Assembly (NCBI GenBank): GCA_037013685.1
Contig: CM072887.1
Span: 39,359,154-39,423,153, forward strand
DNA length: 64,000 bases
Origin: Acridotheres tristis
Lineage: Eukaryota > Chordata > Aves > Passeriformes > Sturnidae
Direction: 5' to 3'
This document shows positions 48,801 to 61,800 of this stretch, piece by piece (the stretch's first letter is position 1; each line of letters opens with the position of its first letter). The position numbers and the translations under genes are program-made. The notes beneath the pieces are model-generated. The model saw only the letters and a program-made list of their open reading frames with translations, did not search any database and was not told where the DNA came from.

Positions 48801-51800
48801 ATCTGTGTGGAAATTCTCCCTATCAAATGTAATGTGTCCAGAATTTAGTGAACTGCAGCAATACGTGTTTTGAGGTAACAGAACACCTGGTGAAGCAATA
48901 CTTGCACTCATGTCCCTAATTCACCTACCTGATGATTTTTGTACAACCTGTTAACATACATGTGCAGGTATTGTGTGAGCACATTCTGCAAATGACATGT
49001 CTGGTTTGGTAAAACAAATAAGGCAACTATTTTCTGTATCTGAGTGTAGTTATATTTTGCTAATGTTTTTTATGTTTTAAGAAGATAATCTCTGATTCAT
49101 TATGGAGTAAGGTTGATCAGGAACATTAAACATTACCTCCCAATCCCATGACTGAAGCTGAGTGACTAAAAGTAGATATGTTGAAAGAGGAATTTTGTGG
49201 GAGATAAAGAGAGTTATTATTGACCTCCAGAATTCAAAAGCTAATGCTCTTCGTGTTGTTGCCATGTCAAAATCTCTATGGTGTGCCTTCCACAGCCATG
49301 TGGCTACTGCCCAGAGGGCTCTAACCATGGGTTCCAGCTACTTGGTGTTAAAAGTAGCTCACCTGGAACTAAAACCAGCAGATTTGTTCAAAGGTTACAT
49401 CTTTACACACAGAATGGTGTGAGGCGTTTTCCCCAAAGATAGCTGGAACTCTAAGTTTGAAATAAGGGCAAATTGCAATATGTGCAAGGGCAGCTTGATT
49501 TAAGTATGTTTGATCTGGTTTTTTGCCCTTCCTTAGGCAAGATGAGTTAGTTCAGAAGCAAACTTCATTATTATCATGAGTTGGCAGCCAAATACGCTAG
49601 AGGTATACTTATTTGTTAAATAAATACTATGCTTCACTGATTCACCACACCCACATGAGCTCTGAATAATTACAGACTTGTTGCCAGACAAGCTAGGATT
49701 GATGGTTTTTTTTTTTTGCAAACAGAGGTCTTATTCATAAGTCATAAATAACTGGCTTTGATGGAGTTGATAATTTCTCACAGAAATGCTAAATGATTGT
49801 TCTAAGGGCACTTCTACTACCAAAGGGGGGGTTGTATTTAGTTATTGCTGGAAGTCAGTCATTGGTAAACCTCAAAAGATCAGTTTTCTACTGGGTTGAC
49901 TGAGATAGCAAAGCATTATGTAGAGTAGGGATGCCCTCTCCAAACACCACTTCATGTTAGAGAAAACTTGGTTTCAGTTATTTTAAAATGACTGTTAACT
50001 TATACACACTTCAGTGTGCCTAGCTGCTGTCTCAGAAATATCTCTGCAGCTTTCCAGTTGGCATCTTTTTCCACATTGACAGAAAAACAAAAAGAGTTGG
50101 AGGGATTACTTGCTCTGGATGTCATTTCCTGGTTAATGTTCTCAGCCATATCTTAAGCTGTCCGTAATGGGTGGTCAGCAGTGAGAGCCTCAGCTACTGG
50201 CAGAGCTCCAAGCATCACATGGCCATGCTGCTATGGCATTTACAGCATAGCTAGAGGCCAAGAAACTGGTTAAAGGGTATTGTATACATCCGGTTGACAC
50301 CTTCAGCTTGCTTACCTCCTACTTCCCACAAATCTGCAGGAATGAGGCCTTGTGGCAAGAAAGGGAGAAGGAACATGTTGTACACTGCTTGGGCATCCAC
50401 TGCTGATCACTCTGTGCTGTGGGACTGCAACTGAGAACTGCAGCCATACCCATCCAACTCTGCTATCTCATGCTCTTTTTTTACTTTTCATTTATCTTGT
50501 TTAGAATTCAGCCAAATAACAAAGACTCAGCAATTCTCTATCAGTGCTCTGTGGTCTGTGCAGGTCTGCCCATGCATTGGTACTGCTGGTGAGAATAGCT
50601 AAGGCTAACAGGCCTTGACTAGAAAAGTAGCTGATAGGCAGAGTGGGGCAGAGTATTGCTCTCTCAGATTTTCTCCGTGTGATAATTACCTCTGTAAAGA
50701 ATCAAAGGCAATTTACTGTCTCTTAATCCTTTTTCCTCTTCCATACTTCTTTTGCTTGTTCCTGTACTAATATTTTTCCCATTTTGATAATGGGAACATT
50801 TTGATAAGGCACATAAAATATGTCAAAACATTACAAAGCCTTAACACACTTTCTGCACAAATCATCACTTTTTCCTACAATGCCTTTAAGGATGGATGCA
50901 CTGTGCAGTGAGTCTGAGTCCCATAAGCATTCACTTCTACCTTCATGTCTGGATTCTCTTGTTTTAGAAGCTTTCTGGGATTTTTGAGTTGTATTTATTC
51001 CTCCCATAGTTTCATTATTTTCAGTGTGCTCTCTCTGAGATTTCTTATGGTAAACAAGAAAAAGCTGTCACTACTATACAATGATTATTGTTTCAATCAC
51101 CCTTTATCTCTGGATGATTTATATTTCCAAAAGTTGGGCCAAGGAATAATAGTTGCAATAATGTGTAATGTGCAAGGAACAATGGCATCCAGTGTCTTAC
51201 AGAGAGAGGCCGGATCACAGTCAAGAGACTTGGAGGTAAGCCACTCACTAGATTAGAGTTGCAAAGTCTACAGTGGGTTGAATGGGAGAGGTGGAGGGGA
51301 AACTGTGAAGAAATCTTTTTCGAAACCTTTAATGCTTGGCATTTTTGTGGCTTTCCCTCTCCAGGAGCTGATACTACTAATCCCTTTCTAAACGATGTTT
51401 GAACACTGCTGTCCTCAGGGGTCCACCCATCTCCCAGCTCCACCTCCTTGTTCCCTGCTCCTTTGTTTCTGCATCCTGGTCTAAATCCTTATGGGATCGA
51501 TAAGGAAAAGAACTGCCTTGGCATTGCACACTGCAGCACCAGAATGCTTGCTGAGGTTGATTAACACTGGTCAAAGAATATTTTAGAATGACTACTTGCC
51601 AGGCTCTAGAAGTAAGCCTGGCAAGTAAGCTCCCCTTTCCTAACAGGAAGGCTTTAAAGAGAAACATTGAAGGAGAGTACCAAACACAGTGCTTGTCATA
51701 GCAAAGCTATAAACTATTCCCACATTAGTGAGGGCCCTTCATTTTGGAGGAATAACTGGGAAGACTGACCATAACCCATGGTGATATCTAGCTGTTGGAG

Positions 51801-53085
51801 ATTAGACATTTGCAGGCTGATAAACTATTGTACTACTGAAAGTGATCTTTCGTCCAAAGGGGCAGAGTTTCTTCCTTTCACATGGACTATCACATCTTTG
51901 CTCAAGTTAGTGGAGCTGACCCCTGCTGAAGGTGTGGTTTAGAGCTGTAGTCTCAAAATCTAGCCTGATTTTTTTCCTGTTGCTTTTTATTTACCAGTAG
52001 AAAATTAATCCTCAATAGGATATAAACACTGTGCTGATATAAATCACACTGAAATTTCAACAGGATATGATATTCCCACTCTCTTTCTTGTCATCTGTTC
52101 TATTGGGAACTGTATTTACATCTGAGAGATTATAAACTAAATAAACATTGTCCACTCTCAGCAGAGAATTGTCACAAATAAACAGATTACTAATTATTGG
52201 CTTTTTATTATAATTTTTATGCTCCTACATGCTTTATTTACTAAGTGGAAATATGCTAAGTATGTTAATATTAGTGAGATACAGAAGTGTGATGGAAATC
52301 AGTCAAGTCAGATAATAAATATGTTTGTTTTATGATAGCCAGTGGGAGCATATTGTATAGGCAAAAAGAGCTCTCTTCAAAACAGGATATAGGCATCTCC
52401 AGAGATTTACTGAAGGAGTGTCCAGATGCTGGGCCCATCTTCTTGGCTGTAAAGATGGTTAAAAGCATACATTCATTATAGTTTCCTTTTATTTTATAAC
52501 CTCACTCAACAAAGTGATAAGATAGCAAATAGCACTGTGTTCATTCAACTCACTGGCAAACAACATCGGGTAAAGTCAGTCAATAAAGGTAATTGTACCT
52601 GGACAATCTGATTAAAAGCATCATTAGCCAGTTGTCAGGACTATTCCTGCTTCAGTCAACAGACTCAGCCACTAGATACATCACACTTGGACATCTCTGA
52701 AGTTTAGGATTAGGTCTAACCCTTCAAACCAAAGCTGCAGACCTCTTTCAAATGAACAAAAGCAGGCTGGGTTGCACTGTCTGCAGATATGTGCTCTGCA
52801 AGGATATGCACCCTCACTCAAACTAATGACAGTAACAATAGTCATGTTAGTAATAATACTATTCAACATATTGAAATGTGAAAGAACAGACCCCTAATAC
52901 AAAATTTACTCTACTTAGGTAAGTATGTCATGCATGTGGATTCATTTGCTGGGTCCAGACATTTCTAAACACTTTTAAAATAGTCCTCACTGGACATAAC
53001 CTGCCATTTTTGTCTCATTAAGGCCTATGTGAAACTGAGGGGCTGATGATGGGTAATAAGGTTATCAAAGATTATAGTTATTGAT
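48801..53085. other. Intergenic DNA between two CR1 copies
   Basis: There is no credible gene. A perfect 13-bp inverted repeat sits at 51593..51627. A T run (12 bases) occurs near 49707 and an AT-rich stretch at 52.1-52.5 kb. Open frames are short and unrelated to known families. Confidence 0.6.
51593..51627. repeat. Perfect 13-bp inverted repeat (hairpin, 9-nt loop)
   Basis: tacttgccaggct and agcctggcaagta are exact reverse complements around ctagaagta. It is the most stable hairpin noticed in the window. The stem is too short for a typical microRNA precursor unless flanking pairing extends it, and the next bases do not pair. Confidence 0.95.
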
Positions 53086-53300
53086 AACACTTCTGTGAGG
53101 GAGGCAGTGGAACAGGTTGTGACACAGTGTGGATGCCCCATCCCTGGAAGTGTTCAAGGCCAGGTTGGATTGGGCTTTGTGCAGCCTGGAGTAGTGGAAG
53201 ATGTCCTTGCCCATGGCAGAAGTGTTGGAACTAGAAGACCTTATAAGGTCCCACCCTAATCATTCTGTGATTCTGTGTTTCTCTGATTCTCTGATAATCA
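53086..53300 (+). mobile_element. CR1 LINE 3' end (CR1-J2-like)
   Basis: The sequence contains gtgagggaggcagtggaaca, gatgccccatccctggaagt, gttcaaggccaggttggatt, ggctttgtgcagcctgg, gtccttgcccatggcag and ggaactagaagacc. It ends with cattctgtgattctgtg and decayed octamer repeats (ttctctgattctctg). It is close to the family seen at 48.5 kb and in the same orientation. Confidence 0.93.
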
Positions 53301-55924
53301 GTGTTTTGGAAAATAAGGCAAAAGAGATATCTCTTCTTCAGGGGATGCAAATTTTTCAGCTAGAGGTTGGATAGGGAAGAGAAAGCAGTGTGCCTACTGA
53401 GGTCTCCCAGAGGCTCCTTTGGGATGTTCTCTTCTGGGTCCTCTCTGAGAGACCACTGAGCACTGCATCTGCAGCCTGACATAGTCAGTCAGTCCCTACA
53501 TGACAGTGCTTTGTTACTAGTAAATTGCTGGAGCTGTTTCCTTCAGGCTTGGCTTCGACCCCATAATCTGTTTAAAGAGTGGAAGAGGAAGGATGACACA
53601 GAGAATAGAGCGGCACTAAACCAGAGATGCCATCAGCAGCACCAGATAAAGTCATCTGCTGCTCTGGGAGGCAGCACAGCTGCATAGTTTCATACTCAGG
53701 ATGGTCTGGTGATCTCTTCCTGCCACCTTGCCTTTGCAGGCAGACCCTGGCCCCTTTGCTTTCTGAGATCTACCAAAGTACTCCGAAGTGATCGAGCTGT
53801 GTGGTAATGTAATGAGAGCTGCTGTTCTGGCTGTGACAGCTCTCATGGCTGGGGACAGGGGAGAGAAACGTGGTTTGCTGGCATGCAGCCAGGCAGCTGG
53901 GGCTGCTACTAGTCTTGTCTTGAAGGCCAGAGGAAATTTTAAATAAATATTCTCTTCAGGAGGGCAAATGCCAAGGCTCAGATTTAATGGAAACATTAAT
54001 CCCAGAGGGAAGCGTGCATCATGTGCGGCTCTCAAAATGAGACACAGACTTCTGAAGATATTTCTTAATGACATTATTTATGTTTATTTTTCAGCTCTGT
54101 GGTAGCTCCCAGGAGCTATGAACCAAGTGCCTCTTAACCTTGGGACTCTATAAACACAGGCTGAAAGGGTGATCTTGTTCCAGAAAACTTTCTCTCTTTG
54201 GCAAGCTGACATCTGAGCTGATGCTGTTTTACTTAAATTGAGCTAGTAAAATATACAGTGAGTGCCTGTTTTTCCAGCTGGGTGCTTACCTGTCTCTCTC
54301 TTTCTCTCTCTCCCTCTGTCCTATGCTTGGCCACATGTCTCTCACCTTTATGTACTGTGGCATTTCTTGTGTGGCTTCCTCATTTCCATTTTCAAGTGTG
54401 TACTCCTAAAGCATCATAGCCATGCCTGACAGTCACTTGGGATAGTGTAAATAATTTTTAAAAAGGAAGAAAATGCATTTTCCCCCCAGTTTTCCTGACT
54501 TTGTTTCATCATGTTTCTGATAGGGAGAATGATGGCCTGTGAAGGAAGGTATAAAACCTTACTCTGACCCTTGCCTCAGCACAGTCCCTGTCCTAACTTG
54601 AAATGGGGCAAAAATGAGTAGCTTATAAAAGCATCTTTTTGGACTAGATATGTCTTACTTTGTATGATGGATGTCTGGCAGGTTCTTGTTTTTCCGTATT
54701 GTTTATCTCTCATTTTCCCTGCTATACACAGTAAAAGAGGCAACTTCTGCTTTGGTCAAAGTTACATTCAAGTATAATTTAGTATTCCTTAGTACAAAAA
54801 GTCACACAATCTTGATGAAATTAGGTTCCTCGTCTGTATAAATTAGGTCCAAACTACTTTTTATGGTGGCTTGAAGCACCACTGTCACTAATAGAAACAT
54901 CTCATGAAGAAAAGGTATTCAATTTCTCTCAGTTTATTATGTATGTAATTGCTGTAGCCTGGTTTGGCTTGTTAAAGTTAACCTGGAATTAGTAATTTAG
55001 ATGTTAGGCTTTAAATCAGTGGTTTGAGACAGCTGTTCTGTGAGTGTCTGAGCAGTGCTTGTGGCCCAGCTGATGATTTTGAAATCAGAGCTGGGATCAG
55101 GTATTAAAGGCAGGAACTGTTGCAGACTCTCTCAGCAAGGCAGACCCTCCCGGTGGTACCAGGCACTCCCAGCAGCAGGTCTGTGAGCAGCACTGTGGTC
55201 CTGCCCATCCACCTCCCTGCATCCCTGCCTGCCCGGCTCAGCTTGTCTGCCCCTTAGTGGCTGAGCTCAGAAACCCGAATGGGATAAAAAAATAACCCCC
55301 CAAATAAAGCAAATAGGCTGCAGTTGGTTAAAATCCCTGAGCAGATGGCAACAGACGGTGTGGCCTCATGGTGAGGGGACAGCAAAAGAAAGCCAGTGAC
55401 AGAGATAGGGATTACATCAGGGCAGATTTGGATCAGCCACAGGTGCTGTGGAACAGCACCCTTAGAGACCCAGGGGAGGGATGAGAAATATGGAGAAGAA
55501 AGACTGTATTGCACCCAGCATGAGCTGGAAATGTGAATCGTAGTTTAACTGCCTATGGAATGGGAATTCACCTGAGTGTTGGCCACACTAACTCAGTAAA
55601 ACTACCCATGTATTCAGCTCTTCATGAATCTCACAGGCTATTAAAAAAAGTGATCGAGAGGGAAATACAAGTAAAATATAAAGCACCATGAGAGGTATGG
55701 AATAGAGAACAATTATGTACCTACTAATTACATTAGAGACTAGGAGGCACTCACTGAAATTATCAGGTAGTGAAATAAAAGGAAATGGAAGGACAATGCA
55801 GAACTAAACTGGTTGGAAAGGGGCCATGGAACTCAGATATCCAGGGCCCCAGAGAATTGTTCCTCACAGCAAGCTACACTGGTCAAGCAAAACTTATAAG
55901 AAAAATCTTCATATATCCTAACAT
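53301..55924. other. Intergenic DNA, no gene found
   Basis: A 140-codon minus-strand frame at 54074..53652 has no domain, signal peptide or splice context and is treated as chance. A CT-rich simple tract (ctgtctctctctttctctct and following) lies at about 54291..54320. No RNA gene was seen. Confidence 0.6.
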
Positions 55925-55990
55925 ACTTTGGATTGGAGAGGGTCTCAAAGGTCACTTGGTCCAAGCCCTGCTCAGAGCAGAACCAAATGT
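55925..55990 (-). mobile_element. CR1 LINE terminal fragment
   Basis: tttggattggagagggtctc, aaaggtcacttggtccaagc and cctgctcagagcag match the reverse complement of a CR1 3' end (ggattggaagggacctcaaaggtcatctagtccaagccccctgc-like). Only about 65 bases remain. Confidence 0.75.
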
Positions 55991-58200
55991 GATGTTAAGT
56001 TACATTTTTATGTGATGGAATATAATGAAAATGTCCATGTTGTATTGGTCTATATGTGCATGGACTGCTATAGATCCTTTCCTTTCCTAGCTTTTGAGCG
56101 CTTGAGTTGCTAACAATGCTCTTGGAGTGCACTGGAATATTTCCTGGCACTAGACTTGCAGAGGCAGTTGGGTATTTTGCTGTGCAAGAGTTGCAACTTG
56201 TCCTGGCAATTATAAACCCCACCTGCAATTATTTTTAGGCATAAAAGGGTAAGCTGGCTTTAAAAAGCATGTCTTAAGAGTTGTATGAATCTAACAAAGT
56301 TGCAACATTGCCATGAAATGTGCTGAGGCATGTGAGCCTTCGACAGATCCAGTCTGCTGACAGGCTGGATCTTGAGTGGCACCATCCTAGTAAACCAATT
56401 AAATAACGGGTGCTAGTTTCCTAAGGGTATGGCCCAAGGGAATTTTGAATTGTTCAGCTGAAAGTTGGAATTAGTGAGTCAAACTCTTCCCTGAATTAGA
56501 CTAATTAAATAGTGACCTCAGCTTTGTTACCCCACATTTCTATTCAATGAATACAGGGCATTATACTGCAAATGAACAATAGAAGGCATCAAATTTCCAT
56601 CGAGTTTTTAAATGAAATATTTCTCATTTTCTCTAGCTAAAATGTGTTTCCAGAATATGATAAGAAAAAAGTTTGGTTTAATTGGGAATAAAAAGATGAA
56701 AGTGTGGAAGAGGATAATCTGTATGAAGGAATGCTTCATGCATTGCACAAAGTTAAAAACTTAGAAAAGTTTGAAGCTATGGATTCCTAATGAGGAAATT
56801 ACATTCGGGCGTAAACTTGGAGCTCAGTCTCTGATCCAGGTGCAGCTATTCAGGACGAGGGATGGACGTGCATGTAAAAGGCCTCACCTCACATGTCAGT
56901 GGTACTAACTGGATTGGTGGGTGACACCTTCATGGATGTATGACAGGTAGCCTGTACTCACCTGGGAGCTCCAGAACTCTGAGAGCTCCAGAGCACTTCT
57001 GTCTCGACTGTCTGCGTGTGCACTGTGACCCTGAGGTCTTTGCAAGGCCACCTACTGCAGCACAAAACCAGGATAGCTCGGGGAACGACTGTGAGGAGCA
57101 CATCCAAGCAGTGCAGAACAAATAAATGGGATCAAACTAAAGGAACCAGGAGGCAGAGGAGAGGTGAGTTGACAGAGATGGCCTGTGGAAAACAATGCTT
57201 GCATATACTTTCTCTCAATTTTCTGCTGCAGCCGTCAGAGGAATGATATCTCACAGGACATAGAAACCAAGAGGCCATCAGTCCTTGGCCAGGAAGCAAA
57301 TGGGTGAATAGGAGCAAAGAAGACTAAGAATGGAGTCTGCAGATCCATGAGGAATTCCCGTCTAATATTCCAGTGAGGCAACAACAAAGGCAGGAGACTC
57401 AGGTAAAGCACAGGTCATGGGAGATGGCAAGGGACTGGGAACAATGGTGACAACAGGATCAGTAACCCAGTGATGTCTCTGCTAACCAGAAACCTGCAAA
57501 AGGTCCAGAATCTGCTGGTGGAGAAGAGCCAAAGGAAGGTAGGTAGGTAACCAAAAGGGACAGCCTCAGCAGAAGGAGGAGGCCCTGCAGAAGGAGAGCA
57601 GCATGAAGATGAAACACCAAAACATGAAGTGGGTTTAATAGGCATCCCAGGTGCATCTTTCTGCAGTGGGAGTTCACTGAAAGACATGTCCTCAGGAAGA
57701 GTTACATATCAGGAAAATCCTGCCACAGTGAGTCAGGAAACTTTTAAGTAGTATGCAGAAAATAAGATTTGGAGAAAGTCCTCCAGAGGCTGGAGGAGGA
57801 GGAATTTAGATGCACCAGCACACCACTTGTTTCTGCACATTAGTTCACAGGCTTCAAGGATAAAATGTCTGGAGGGAGTCACTGAACCACTCAGGTTTCG
57901 CCGCCTGGAGACCTTAGCTGGCGATGGCCAGCATCCAGCAGGTCACACAGCAGCATCCCCATTACTGAAGATGATACTGGCTTTGGAGCCAGTGCTGACC
58001 TGATCAACGACCTACTGGATTCCTGCCTTTGTCACAAGCAGGGAAAAAACCTTATCCGTCTAAATTATTCACCCAAAACTTTGGGTCTTTTAGCCCTGTG
58101 ACTTTACTGGGGAAAACATACAAACAAAACCAACAAACAAAACCAACGGGGTAGTGTTTGTGATCATTTTACAGTATGGTTCATTCGCTTTGTCCCCAGC
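55991..58200. other. Intergenic DNA, no gene found
   Basis: No recognisable gene, RNA or mobile element was found. The purine-rich stretch at 57.1-57.8 kb gives overlapping frames on both strands, which I regard as compositional. Confidence 0.6.
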
Positions 58201-58204
58201 AGGA

Positions 58205-58308
58205 AAAGGCCGGTCCCGGTGCCGTGGGTGCCCGGGAATGCCGGAGCGCGGCCGGGCGATGCTCTCGCTCCCCGGGAAGCGGCTCCAGGCGGGCGGAGCC
58301 GCAGTGCC
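58205..58308. other. Short CpG-rich patch next to an LTR
   Basis: About 100 bases are very rich in G+C and CpG (for example ggagcgcggccgggcgatgc), in contrast to AT-rich DNA on the left. It ends where LTR similarity begins. It is too short to be a standard CpG island. It could be the remnant of a GC-rich exon or promoter, a GC-biased conversion tract, or an unrecognised part of the LTR. Confidence 0.6.
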
Positions 58309-58825
58309 ACCTCCCGGCTCCCGGAGTTCATTCCCTTCCCAGCCGCTGGCACACGGCTGTGTTTTGGATTCAGTGGGACAGTAATGTTGATAACACTCTG
58401 GTGTTTTTAGTTGTTTCTCAGAAGTGTTTACCCCAAGTGAAGGACTGCTCAGTTTCCCATGCTCTGCCAGCCAGCAGGTGCACAAGGAGCTGGTGGGGGG
58501 GAGGAGAGGAGAGAATGGCCAGGATAGCAAACTACTACTACTAGTTTCTTCTTCTTCTTTTTTTTTTCTTCTTCTTCGTCGCTTCTTCTTCTTCTTCTTC
58601 TTCTTCTTCTTCTTCTCTTCTCTTCTTCTTCTTCTCCTTCTTTATTATTATTATTACATTAAATTTTGTTTCAATTATTAAACTATTCTTATCTCAATGC
58701 GTGAGTTTTTTTATTGTTGTTTTGTTTTTTTTTTTCCCTGATTCTCATCCACACCAGGGGATTTGGTAGGGAGTGAATTAGCATCTGTGAGGTAATTAGC
58801 TGCTCTCTGGGGCTAAACCATGATA
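58309..58825 (+). mobile_element. Solo LTR of passerine ERVL type
   Basis: The order of landmarks follows the passerine ERVL-type LTR: ggagttcattcccttccc, then ggctgtgttttggattcag, gtaatgttgataacactctg, agtgtttaccccaagtgaag, cagtttcccatgctctgcca, caggtgcacaaggagctgg, a long TTC tract, TTA repeats, tcaattattaaactattc, ttatctcaatgcgtgag, and ggggctaaaccatgata at the 3' end. ATTAAA motifs near 58658 and 58677 could be the polyadenylation signal. No internal retroviral region is present, so it is a solo LTR left by recombination. The left boundary is approximate and I could not find a target-site duplication. The final CA has decayed to TA. Confidence 0.85.
58544..58656. repeat. TTC microsatellite followed by TTA repeats, inside the LTR
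   Basis: A nearly pure pyrimidine tract of about 97 bases, mostly TTC units with a T run and one gtcgc interruption, is followed by five TTA units. Related LTRs carry a pyrimidine-rich segment here, so the tract is an expansion of an LTR component rather than an independent microsatellite. Confidence 0.95.
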
Positions 58826-61800
58826 TGATACCAGTAATTACATTTTTCCCCTTGAAATGCTGTTGCTGTTTTACTTTCACTAGCACACCTCTTAGAAGGA
58901 AATATATTTTGATTTCTCTGCTAGAGATCACATAAATACCATGTGAATTTGGTTTGTAGCTTAAGAGAAGATGGGGCTCATGACAAATTTCTCCAAGATC
59001 TACCTTTTGGTCGCTGAGTTTCATTCATCTGCGGCAGTTTCCTGTTAACCCTGTGTGTGAACAAAGTTGTTTTTCTGCCTTTCAGGTCCAATGAGATCCT
59101 ACTAAGAATAAGTTTATCACCCATAAGTTAGTAATTTCATCATCCTTATGGTCCAGAGTGCTTCATGAATTATGTTAATGTGCCGGAACTGGATTTTTTT
59201 TTTTTTAATCCTGCTTTGAATAATTGCCCTGCTTCATTATTTATAGACATAGATTTCAGTCCACCTGGGAAAATGCTTCAGGGCACTACCACATTCCCTG
59301 CTCAGACACATTCATTCCAGCCTTGCTTGTCACTGTGGCAGGCCTTGTGTTTTTACAGGTCTGATCTCCTGCAGCAGCAGGCAACCATGACCATGTAATT
59401 GCTCTCCTTTGCCCATGTGGTCAGAGAAGGCTGGAAAATCAGTGGTTAAGGTGAATGACCCAGAGAAAGCAATATTTCAAAGCCTGAGCAAACCAGCGAG
59501 CTGGAGAATTTATTTGCCCAGAGTTATTAGTTTTGATTTATTTGCCTCTACTGAACTTACTGACCACCACTGAATGGCTTTTGTCAAATAGTTTCAACAG
59601 TGCTGGACGGTTGATGAACAAAGACACAAAAGACATACACACCCTCTCCCAGCTGGTGTGAAAATTATGTGATTTAAGCCTCACCTGTCCTCAGTACTTG
59701 CTCTGAATTGTTCAGATTTTGCCACATTGGATAATATGGACAGCTTTATTATTTAGGGTCATAGATTTATATGCTCCAAATTGCTCTAAATTGACATGTT
59801 GCCCCATCTTTTTCCTTTAAAATGAAAAAGTGAAAGAGCGCAGACTACTGGTACTGAGCATTGATTTCTCCCATCACTGGCTCTTTCTGGGAAGCTCAAG
59901 CTGGATCTTTTGGACTCCTGGTGTGGTTGCCACCTGCAGGAATGTGTGCTGCAATGCTTCCTGCAGGAGGACGTTTTGACATCTATGCTCAACTAGGATT
60001 CAAACTCAAATCTGAGAATTCAACCCCAAAATCTTTCATTAGTTTCTAGATAAAACTATCATAAAGGGAGGTATGGCATCATTTTAAATCATAACCCTGC
60101 TTGGAATAACTCAGATTATGAACTAGATTTGCAGATATTTGACTTTCTGCAAGTGTCTTGGTTTGGTTTGAGCCAGACTTTACATTTTTCTCATTGCAGG
60201 TTTTAGTGACTAATATCTCTTCACTGTCACTTTTATTCATACTATATTATACTTGCCATAGACCACTCATACTGAAGCCAAATAAAAAGTCCAAGTCCTG
60301 CATGGAGTTCAAATTTTGAAATCTTCACGGGAATGTTGATAACTGCTGCTCCCTTTTCCTGCAACTGCCCCCACAAAATCATTTCCTGTGTCATTGTTAG
60401 TGTTATTAGAAATTCCAATCAGAAGCCCTGAAAATTATTTGAATGCAATAACTATATCCATGTGTATAAAAAGTGTATGTACATGTATGTATGCACAGAC
60501 TCACACTCACACACACATACCTGCCAGTCCAGAGGAGAGGACAAGTGGTATCTGCTTTTGAGACCAGCTTTTCTGATCATCAGACTCTCACCACCTCAGT
60601 ATTTTCAGTCCATAAAAGCCAGTCTCAGGAGAATTTCCAGCCACTGCATTTTCCAACACTGAGACTTGACTCACATCTCAGAGTTTGACTAGTAGAAATA
60701 TTTTGATTACAGGTCTAATTGCTAAAATAAACCCCAAATGTGTAGATAAGTAAAAGCCCAAGCCTTGATATAGTTTTACAAATATGTGGGTGACGCATAC
60801 CAGGCATTTTATTAGCAGGGAATAAGTAAATATTATGTGGGTTTTTGTGTGCTGGAACATGAGTGTGTTCTGGCCAGTTTCAAAGGTCAAAAAAGACAAG
60901 TGGTGATGAAGTGTGCACATTTTACTGATGTTCATATATAAGGACTCATGTTGCTCAACTGAGATTTCTGTGGTTGTGAGTCATGTAGACCTTTGGAGCA
61001 ATTATTTCTAAAGCTTTGACACTTCACAGACCAAAGAAGGGAAAAATTATGGCTTAGGTAAAAAGGGAAGAAAGAGACCCAGAGCAATTAAAAGGATGAA
61101 GGGATAAGGTGGGTGGACTTTGGTGGAGGTGGGGAGAAATGGAAGGAGCAATATTTGTATTGAGATTAGAAATAAAAGGGAGGTAGAAAGCCCTTAGCAA
61201 ATGGCTGGTGTTGATTTAATCCAGTGTGACACATTGATCCATGTATTCATGTAGCAATTTTATTAAAACCGAAAAAAGTCATGGAGTTTAAATACTGTGT
61301 ATTTTGTAATGAGCTGCTCTATCATATGACCGATTTAGACAAACACATTCCTTTAATGCCAATTTTGTAGTGTCAGTTAACTGGCTGCACTGAAGACTTA
61401 TAAAGTGTAAGTACTTGTCTGAGCTGACCACTCAAAGCCTATAAAGATCAGAGTTGCTAATCTGAATCATGGCTTGAAGTTGCTATCAAGTCATCCACAT
61501 CACCCAGACTCCTCCAGGTCATTTTCCCTGGACCCACACACAGGGTATGGCACATGGTTTGTATGCAGTGGGGAAGGTGTACCAAGGCTCCTGTGGAAAG
61601 AGGGAGTTTAAATCATCCTGTGTTCACAGGCGTTTCTTCTTTGCTCAGGATGAAACGCAGTGCTTCCCATTAAGATTGAAGTTTGGCTCTGAGTCAATTC
61701 CTCAAGCATTTCCTAGGAAAATGTTTCCATGTAGAGCAGGGACAAAAGTGTCTGCTGAGCCTTTACTGATGGAAGCTGGTTGACTCCACATGCAGTTATC

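Noticed and set aside
53652..54074. 140-codon minus-strand frame
   Set aside because: No recognisable domain, signal peptide or neighbouring exons; consistent with chance.
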